This document shows positions 38,962 to 43,678 of a stretch of 43,678 nt of DNA, one piece after another. The stretch's first letter is position 1. Every line of letters starts with the position of its first letter. The translations under genes and the position numbers were made by a program. The DNA is from an uncultured Bacilli bacterium (GTDB taxonomy: Bacteria; Bacillota_I; Bacilli_A; RF39; UBA660). The notes beneath the pieces are model-generated. The model did not search any database, was not told the origin of the DNA, and saw only the letters and a list, made by a program, of their open reading frames with translations. The DNA is taken from NCBI GenBank assembly GCA_934120265.1, contig CAKOTU010000009.1:1-43678 (forward strand), written 5' to 3'.

Positions 38962-41190
38962 TTATTCATCTTTGCTCTCTAGTTTTACTAGTACTTCACG
39001 AGGTTTAGAACCATTACTTGGTCCTACTATTCCACGTTCTTCTAATAAATCTATACAACGAGCAGCTCTATTATAACCAAGTCTAAATCTGCGTTGTAAT
39101 AGTGATGCACTAGCTTTTCCTTGTGTTACAACAAACTCAACAATTTCATTATAAAGTGGTTCTTCATAATCATCTTTATTTTCTGTCATTGTTGTTGCAT
39201 GAGCTTCTTCCTCATCCATAGCAAGCGTTTCATCATAACGAGCTTTTTGTTGTGATATTGTATAATCAACAATTGCTTTTATTTCTTCATCAGATATGAA
39301 TGTACCTTGAACACGGACTGGTGTGTTTTCTCCTTGTGGTAAGAAAAGCATATCTCCTTTTCCTAGAAGTTTTTCTGCACCTGTCATATCCAAAATAGTA
39401 CGTGAATCAATACTTGATGATACAGCAAACGAAATACGAGATGGAATATTAGCTTTAACAACTCCAGTGATAACATCCGTAGATGGTCTTTGTGTTGCAA
39501 CTATTAAATGTATTCCTGCCGCACGTGCCATCTGTGTAATACGCATAATAGAATCTTCTACTTCTTTAGCTGCTACTAGCATTAAGTCAGCAAGTTCGTC
39601 GATGATAACAACAATAAATGGCATCTTTTGAATTTGTCCTGCTTCATCAGTGTTTTTATTCTTCTTTTCAACATAAGCGTTATACCCGGCTATATTTTTT
39701 GTTCCACTAGCTTCAAAAACGTCATATCTTCTTTCCATCTCTGAAACTATTTTCTTTAAAACATTATTAGCTTTTCTTGGATCACTTACAACTGGTGTAA
39801 GAAGATGTGGAACTCCATTATACATAGAAAGTTCTACCTTTTTAGGATCCACTAAAACAAGTTTTACCTCTTCTGGTTTTGTACGCATCAATATTGATGT
39901 AATAATACTATTGATACATACAGATTTACCACTACCTGTAGAACCCGCTACTAAAAGGTGTGGTGTTTTATTTATTTCACAATATATTGGTTTACCCATG
40001 ATATTTTTACCTAAGGTAACGAGAAGCTTGCTATCGTCCATTGATTTAGGTATTGTTTCTAATATTTCACGAACAGTAACCATTGATATTGTTTTATTTG
40101 GTATTTCGATTCCTATTGTACGCTTACCTGGAATAGGAGCTTGAATACGAACATCTTTTGCTGCTGTAGCAAGAGCTATTTCTCTATTTATACCTAAAAT
40201 CTTACTAACTTTAGTTCCTGCTTTCACTTCCATTTCATATTGTGTAACCGCAGGTCCAACATTAGCCGCAACAACTTTCCCTTCTATTCCGAAATCGTGG
40301 AATACTTCTTCTAAAACTCCGACATTATCTTTAATTGCCGCTTTATTTTCATCATTCTTTTTTCTTGGAGGTAATTTCAATAAAGAAATTGGTGGAAATT
40401 TATAACCACTATTTATAGTTACTACTTCTTCTTTTGTTTTTGGCTCAATAATATCTAAAGATGGCACACCGTCTTTATTTTTTTCTTCATTATTAACGTT
40501 ATTAACATTTTCATTTGTATGAATTAATTCATCCATACTTGATATAACAACTTTATTGTCTTTTTCATAGTTATCTTCTGCTATCTTAATATCAGCTCTA
40601 TCTTTAACTTTTTCGTTATGCTTAATAACCTCTTTAATCTTATTTTTACTCTTTGTAAACATCTCATAAAGACTCATACCAGTAAACATTACAACACCAC
40701 AAATAAGTAAAACTATACACACTACTCTAGTACCATTAATAGTAAATAACTTTACAAAAAGTACTGAAAGAACTGCTCCTATAATTCCTCCACCTTGTAT
40801 TTTTTCTACTCCATTAATAGCCCCCATCAGATTATCAACAGTTTCTTTAACAACTTCAAATCCTTGCAAATCTAAATTTTTCATATAGTTGGCATGAAAC
40901 AAAATAAGGAGTGCTAAAGAAAATATATATACCCCAACAAGTTTTGATGTAAAAAAATCAGGTTTTTCTCTTTTTACTATCATGTATACTCCAACAATGA
41001 AGACACATGCAAGTAAAACACTATATGCTGTTCCTACTAAAAAGCTAGCAAACCCCGATAAAAAATTACCAACAATTCCAAATTGGCATATTCCTATTAT
41101 TGCTATAGCTATTAAAACAACACCAGTTAGTTCTACACTATAATTACTACTTGGTTTTTTAGTTTCTTTTCTCTTTTTCTTTTTAGCCAT
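38962..41190 (-). CDS. ftsK: FtsK/SpoIIIE DNA translocase
   Basis: 742 residues. Four membrane segments fill the first ~180 residues, a charged linker follows, then the motor domain: VAGSTGSGKSVCINS (Walker A, near residue 415), VVIIDELADLM (Walker B) and the C-terminal gamma winged helix LLQRRFRLGYNRAARCIDLLEERGIVGP, which reads polar chromosome sequences. In a spore former it would pump the chromosome into the forespore and clear the division septum; SpoIIIE or SftA-type use cannot be separated. Its own extended -10 lies upstream. No terminator of its own is visible before the RNA module. Confidence 0.95.
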   Translation of the reverse strand: MAKKKKRKETKKPSSNYSVELTGVVLIAIAIIGICQFGIVGNFLSGFASFLVGTAYSVLLACVFIVGVYMIVKREKPDFFTSKLVGVYIFSLALLILFHANYMKNLDLQGFEVVKETVDNLMGAINGVEKIQGGGIIGAVLSVLFVKLFTINGTRVVCIVLLICGVVMFTGMSLYEMFTKSKNKIKEVIKHNEKVKDRADIKIAEDNYEKDNKVVISSMDELIHTNENVNNVNNEEKNKDGVPSLDIIEPKTKEEVVTINSGYKFPPISLLKLPPRKKNDENKAAIKDNVGVLEEVFHDFGIEGKVVAANVGPAVTQYEMEVKAGTKVSKILGINREIALATAAKDVRIQAPIPGKRTIGIEIPNKTISMVTVREILETIPKSMDDSKLLVTLGKNIMGKPIYCEINKTPHLLVAGSTGSGKSVCINSIITSILMRTKPEEVKLVLVDPKKVELSMYNGVPHLLTPVVSDPRKANNVLKKIVSEMERRYDVFEASGTKNIAGYNAYVEKKNKNTDEAGQIQKMPFIVVIIDELADLMLVAAKEVEDSIMRITQMARAAGIHLIVATQRPSTDVITGVVKANIPSRISFAVSSSIDSRTILDMTGAEKLLGKGDMLFLPQGENTPVRVQGTFISDEEIKAIVDYTISQQKARYDETLAMDEEEAHATTMTENKDDYEEPLYNEIVEFVVTQGKASASLLQRRFRLGYNRAARCIDLLEERGIVGPSNGSKPREVLVKLESKDE

Positions 41191-41216
41191 GATACATCCT
41201 CCTAGCGTCTAAGTAT

Positions 41217-41225
41217 ATTATAACA
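41217..41225 (-). promoter_or_regulatory. extended -10 promoter of ftsK (TGTTATAAT)
   Basis: TGnTATAAT on the minus strand, 26 bp ahead of the ftsK ATG. Confidence 0.55.
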
Positions 41226-41242
41226 CAAATTATAATTTAATG

Positions 41243-41270
41243 AAGAAAAAAAGTAACAATAGTTACTTTC
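41243..41270 (-). terminator. terminator of the pilin-like gene at 41433
   Basis: AAGTAAC-TATT-GTTACTT hairpin followed by T7 on the minus strand. Confidence 0.85.
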
Positions 41271-41409
41271 ATAAAGTTGAAAATCTTATAGGCATTTTCA
41301 AAACTTTTCTCATAAAGGAAAACTTCTTTAAGTCCTATAATATGCCTTGAATCAATGTACTTTTGACACATCGACTTACCTGTGTCTACACTTTCGTTCG
41401 GCACTTTAA
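41271..41409 (-). other. 3' untranslated region of the variable pilin gene
   Basis: A 140-nt stretch with no convincing gene. It holds GACACA/TGTGTC and AGGCAT/ATGCCT inverted repeats. A 55-codon open frame crosses it but runs into the terminator, so it is not called. Confidence 0.5.
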
Positions 41410-41435
41410 TAATATTTTACTTTCGCAAAATATTA
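41410..41435. repeat. inverted repeat with GAAA loop just after the variable region
   Basis: On the minus strand TAATATTTTGC-GAAA-GTAAAATATTA: an 11-pair stem (one G-T) with a GAAA tetraloop, beginning at the gene's TAA stop. DGR target sites known from Bordetella phage BPP-1 and relatives carry such a hairpin/cruciform with a GRNA loop just downstream of the variable repeat. Confidence 0.75.
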
Positions 41436-41603
41436 GTTGAAATCCCATAAGCTTTCGCAATTCGAACTACCATCAGCTTTGACGTCGCAGTCGCCATCAC
41501 CACTATTGCGCGCAGTAACGCTACTAACACTACCATTCGGATTCACAAGAAAATAAACGCGGGCAGCGTTGCAGCTAGAGCCTTTCGCACCGAAAGAGAA
41601 GCT
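41433..41603 (-). repeat. putative DGR variable region (VR)
   Basis: In the last 56 codons, 20 end in C, 26 in T, 6 in G and only 4 in A, although A-ending codons dominate elsewhere in this AT-rich window. The pattern of NNC and NNT codons (AGC, TGC, AAC, GCC, CGC, GAC, GTC) is what adenine-directed mutagenesis of AAC/AAT template codons produces. The GAAA-loop hairpin follows directly. The template repeat and reverse transcriptase are not in the window. Confidence 0.6.
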
Positions 41604-42311
41604 TATTCCTTCTGCATCTCTTATATTTTTTAATATTAACATATTGCCAGTATAATCATCTTCATTTTCTGCATATCCATATTCTCCATTAGTTAAACAA
41701 TATTCTTTACTATTAAATATAGCACATGCATATGATTCTATCACTTTATTATCTTTATCTAATACATGTTTTAAATAATAATCTTTTTTTAATGTTGTTG
41801 AATCTGTAGTATATTTTGTTGAATCACTTGAATCTATTTTATCTCCTATTTTTATTGAATCTTCTGACCATCTATACACAATTGTAGATGAATCATTTTC
41901 TTTCTCAGTCGCTTCATATTTCTTATTCTCTTCATTATATTTAACATCGTAATCACCAACAGTCATTGTTGAATCTTTTGTTACTTGTCCACTCTTTATT
42001 GTTATGGTTCCACTCTTTGGTTTATTTCCTTTCATATCTATTTCTAGTTTTCCGTTTGGTAAACCTGTTCCTGTTAAATTACCTTCACCATCTATAATGT
42101 ATGTTCCATCTGGTATATCTTTTCCATCTAATTTTGCTGTTGCTACTGCTGTTTCCACTGCTCCAATATAACTATCGGCACTTCTTTCAGCTGCGCCTTT
42201 CTTCGCACTCTTTATTGTGTTCATTACTATTGGTGTTGCTATTAAGGCTATTATTGCTAATACTACTATTACCGCTAGTAACTCTATTAAAGTAAATCCT
42301 CTTTTTTTCAT
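41433..42311 (-). CDS. prepilin-type protein with hypervariable C-terminus (putative DGR target)
   Basis: 292 residues. KKRGFTLIELLAVIVVLAI is the class III signal and spine. A beta domain to about residue 140 (SGTITIKSGQVTKDSTMTVGDYDV) is shared with the gene at 17965. A linker leads to AEGISFSFGAKGSSCNAARV and VNPNGSVSSVTARNSGD, like the last part of C-type-lectin-like domains. Base composition jumps at the end: 41441-41600 is 49% G+C (78 of 160) in a genome near 26%. GGGAGG precedes the ATG. Likely a surface adhesin on a pilin stem. The RNA module and alaS lie upstream. Confidence 0.78.
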   Translation of the reverse strand: MKKRGFTLIELLAVIVVLAIIALIATPIVMNTIKSAKKGAAERSADSYIGAVETAVATAKLDGKDIPDGTYIIDGEGNLTGTGLPNGKLEIDMKGNKPKSGTITIKSGQVTKDSTMTVGDYDVKYNEENKKYEATEKENDSSTIVYRWSEDSIKIGDKIDSSDSTKYTTDSTTLKKDYYLKHVLDKDNKVIESYACAIFNSKEYCLTNGEYGYAENEDDYTGNMLILKNIRDAEGISFSFGAKGSSCNAARVYFLVNPNGSVSSVTARNSGDGDCDVKADGSSNCESLWDFN

Positions 42312-42343
42312 CTTTCTTACCTCCCTTATGATTTACGTTTTTA

Positions 42344-42352
42344 ATTATATCA
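42344..42352 (-). promoter_or_regulatory. extended -10 promoter of the variable pilin gene (TGATATAAT)
   Basis: TGnTATAAT on the minus strand, 32 bp ahead of the ATG and downstream of RNA module copy B. Confidence 0.55.
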
Positions 42353-42404
42353 CTTTTATTTATTATAAGCATCTAATCATAATACATATTTTTATATATT
42401 TACA

Positions 42405-42536
42405 TATTAAAGCACAAAGAAATTTAGACTACCTTAAAGTCTAAAAACTTTGTGCTTTCTTTATTTTTTTAGTATGATTAATTTTTTCTTCAGGTTGGGT
42501 TTTGAAATAATTTTATACTTTAACCATATTTTACTG
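42405..42536 (-). ncRNA. leader/small RNA module, copy B
   Basis: Begins about 7 bp after its promoter. TATGGTTAAA (42519-42528), AAAACCCAACC (42493-42503), TTAATCATA (42473-42481) and a strong two-part hairpin (42410-42458: AAAGCACAAAG/CTTTGTGCTTT outside, TTTAGACT/AGTCTAAA inside) follow in the same order as copy A. The G9 of copy A is replaced by TGAAGAAAAAA. The T-run after the hairpin is weaker on this strand than in copy A. Confidence 0.6.
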
Positions 42537-42541
42537 TGTTA

Positions 42542-42571
42542 AGTATACATTTCTATTATTAATATTGTCAA
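42542..42571 (-). promoter_or_regulatory. promoter of RNA module copy B
   Basis: TTGACA (42566-42571), 18-bp spacer, TATACT (42542-42547) on the minus strand, about 50 bp past the alaS stop. Confidence 0.82.
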
Positions 42572-42619
42572 TAATCTAAACATTTATATACAATTCAAGC
42601 AAAACATTTCAATTTATAA

Positions 42620-43678
42620 TTATTCTAAAATAGCTTTTATTCTTCTAACTCCAGCACTACTAGCTTCCTCTTTTTTAATTTTAAATGTTCCAAGTTCGCT
42701 AGTATTTTTAACGTGAGGTCCACCACATAATTCATGTGAAATATCACCAATGCTATAAACAGTTACGATATCTGGATATTTATCAATAAACATACACTCT
42801 GCACCTGATTTAATAGCTTCTTCTTTTTTCATTTCTTTTACTGTAACATCTAGGCCTTCTTTAATCCATTTATTTACTAATTCTTCTGTCTTAGCTTTTT
42901 CTTCATCTGTTAACTTATGATCACAAGAAAAGTCAAATCTCATTCTTTCATCAGTAATATTAGATCCTTTTTGATGTACATCTGGTCCTACTACTTGTTT
43001 TAAAGCTGCATTTAATAGATGAGTTGCTGTATGATATTTAGTTTCAATAACACTATCCCCAGCTAGTCCACCTTTAAACTTACCTTGACTAGCAGTACGC
43101 GATAATTCTTGATGAGCTTTAAATTTTTCTTTAAATCCTTCAATATCAACCTTAATACTTTTTTCTTTAGCTAGTTCCTCTGTAAGTTCAATTGGGAAAC
43201 CATATGTATCATAAAGTTTAAATGCTAAATCTTTATTTAACATACCGTCATTAATATTGTTAGTAATTTTTTCAAATTCTCTTAAACCTTTTTCTAAAGT
43301 ACGATTGAATTTAACTTTTTCTTTAGCTAGTTCTTCTAGAACAATATTTTTATTAGCTTCTATTTCACTATAATATTTAATATATTTGTCAATAATCATA
43401 TTAGCTATATCTTGTTCCCAATTACTATTAATATCGATATTTAATTTTTTTGCATGTCTTATTGCTCTTCTTATTAATCTTCTTAGTATATATCCTTGAT
43501 CAGTATTAGATGGTCTAATTCCAGCATTATCAGCAAGAATAAATACAGCACTTCTGATATGGTCAGCAATTATTCTCATACTCTCTGGGTTTTCTTCATA
43601 GCTTACATTAGACATAGATTCTATTTTTTTAATTATATCAATCCATACTGATGATAAGTAATTATCATCAACACCTTC
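42620..43678 (-). CDS. alaS: alanyl-tRNA synthetase, 3' part; ends after the editing domain
   Basis: The last 352 codons of alaS; the frame is open through the right edge (EGVDDNYLSSVWIDIIKKIESMSN...). It covers the end of the aminoacylation core (DHIRSAVFILADNAGIRPSNTDQGYILRRLIRRAIRHAKKL), the linker and the editing domain, with zinc/catalytic HTATHLLNAAL and CGGPHV. It stops at SAGVRRIKAILE, so the C-terminal C-Ala/DHHA1 region (about 170-200 residues in E. coli and Bacillus) is missing. Since the stop is followed by a normal intergenic region this looks like a natural short form. Confidence 0.93.
   Translation of the reverse strand, partial: EGVDDNYLSSVWIDIIKKIESMSNVSYEENPESMRIIADHIRSAVFILADNAGIRPSNTDQGYILRRLIRRAIRHAKKLNIDINSNWEQDIANMIIDKYIKYYSEIEANKNIVLEELAKEKVKFNRTLEKGLREFEKITNNINDGMLNKDLAFKLYDTYGFPIELTEELAKEKSIKVDIEGFKEKFKAHQELSRTASQGKFKGGLAGDSVIETKYHTATHLLNAALKQVVGPDVHQKGSNITDERMRFDFSCDHKLTDEEKAKTEELVNKWIKEGLDVTVKEMKKEEAIKSGAECMFIDKYPDIVTVYSIGDISHELCGGPHVKNTSELGTFKIKKEEASSAGVRRIKAILE

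Noticed and set aside
41237..41404. 55-codon frame downstream of the variable pilin gene
   Set aside because: It starts on GTG without a ribosome binding site (a later ATG has a weak one inside a hairpin) and its last codons are the terminator itself. I treat the stretch as untranslated.
1..43678. Prophage, insertion sequence, CRISPR array or rRNA operon
   Set aside because: No transposase, integrase, structural phage gene, spaced direct repeats or rRNA sequence was found on either strand.

Overview
The window is about 43.7 kb of very AT-rich DNA, roughly three quarters A+T, from a low-GC, endospore-forming member of the Bacillota. The evidence for Bacilli is the spoIIGA-sigE...sigG-ylmC sporulation cluster, RNase HIII with RNase HII, a ytxG-ytxH pair, a lexA gene with Bacillus-type operators (CGAAC-N4-GTTCG) that faces a small SOS gene, and a serine T-box. 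The compact genome, short gaps, many small lipoproteins and pilin-like genes suggest a gut-associated, probably uncultivated Bacilli lineage; that is inference. Stops are nearly all TAA/TAG. TGA ends at least two genes and Trp is TGG, so the code is the standard bacterial one.

Layout. 1-3.2 kb: a SIS-domain protein with its WYL-type regulator, then rdgB and a DUF1697 gene. 3.2-8.1 kb: a membrane-anchored Asp-box protein, a GNAT acetyltransferase, a BclA-like collagen-repeat protein, a large coiled-coil protein and a GT4 glycosyltransferase. 8.1-12.4 kb: ylmC, sigG, two inserted genes (one behind a promoter with a G9 tract), sigE and spoIIGA. 12.5-17.9 kb: a sensor with a degenerate GGDEF domain, ytxH-ytxG, an acidic cytoplasmic protein, a lipoprotein and trmB. 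18-20.8 kb: two pilin-like genes flanking lexA and a 48-residue SOS-controlled membrane peptide. 20.8-27.6 kb: trxA, cvpA, rnhC, mutM, murI, serS with an HD-domain gene under a serine T-box, and a lipoprotein. 27.7-33.6 kb: tRNA-Cys, an LtaS-type polymerase, yihY, a U32 peptidase-family gene and a pilin-like gene. 33.8-43.7 kb: rnhB operon, a YtqA-type radical SAM gene, a coat-like protein, two more pilin-like genes on either side of ftsK/spoIIIE, and the 3' end of a short alaS.

The main theme is surface variation. Five prepilin-type genes are scattered between housekeeping genes; three share near-identical 5' ends but have different C-terminal domains. One (41433-42311) ends in a GC-rich, NNY-codon block followed by an inverted repeat with a GAAA loop, the signature of a diversity-generating retroelement (DGR) variable region. 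No reverse transcriptase or template repeat is in the window. Two of the pilin genes are preceded by the same approximately 150-nt promoter-RNA-hairpin module, apparently undescribed; in one copy it carries a G9 tract inside a 22-codon ORF. A second G9 tract is the spacer of a consensus promoter next to sigG, a textbook phase-variation arrangement. Most other promoters are extended -10 elements (TGnTATAAT) packed directly behind the previous gene's terminator.
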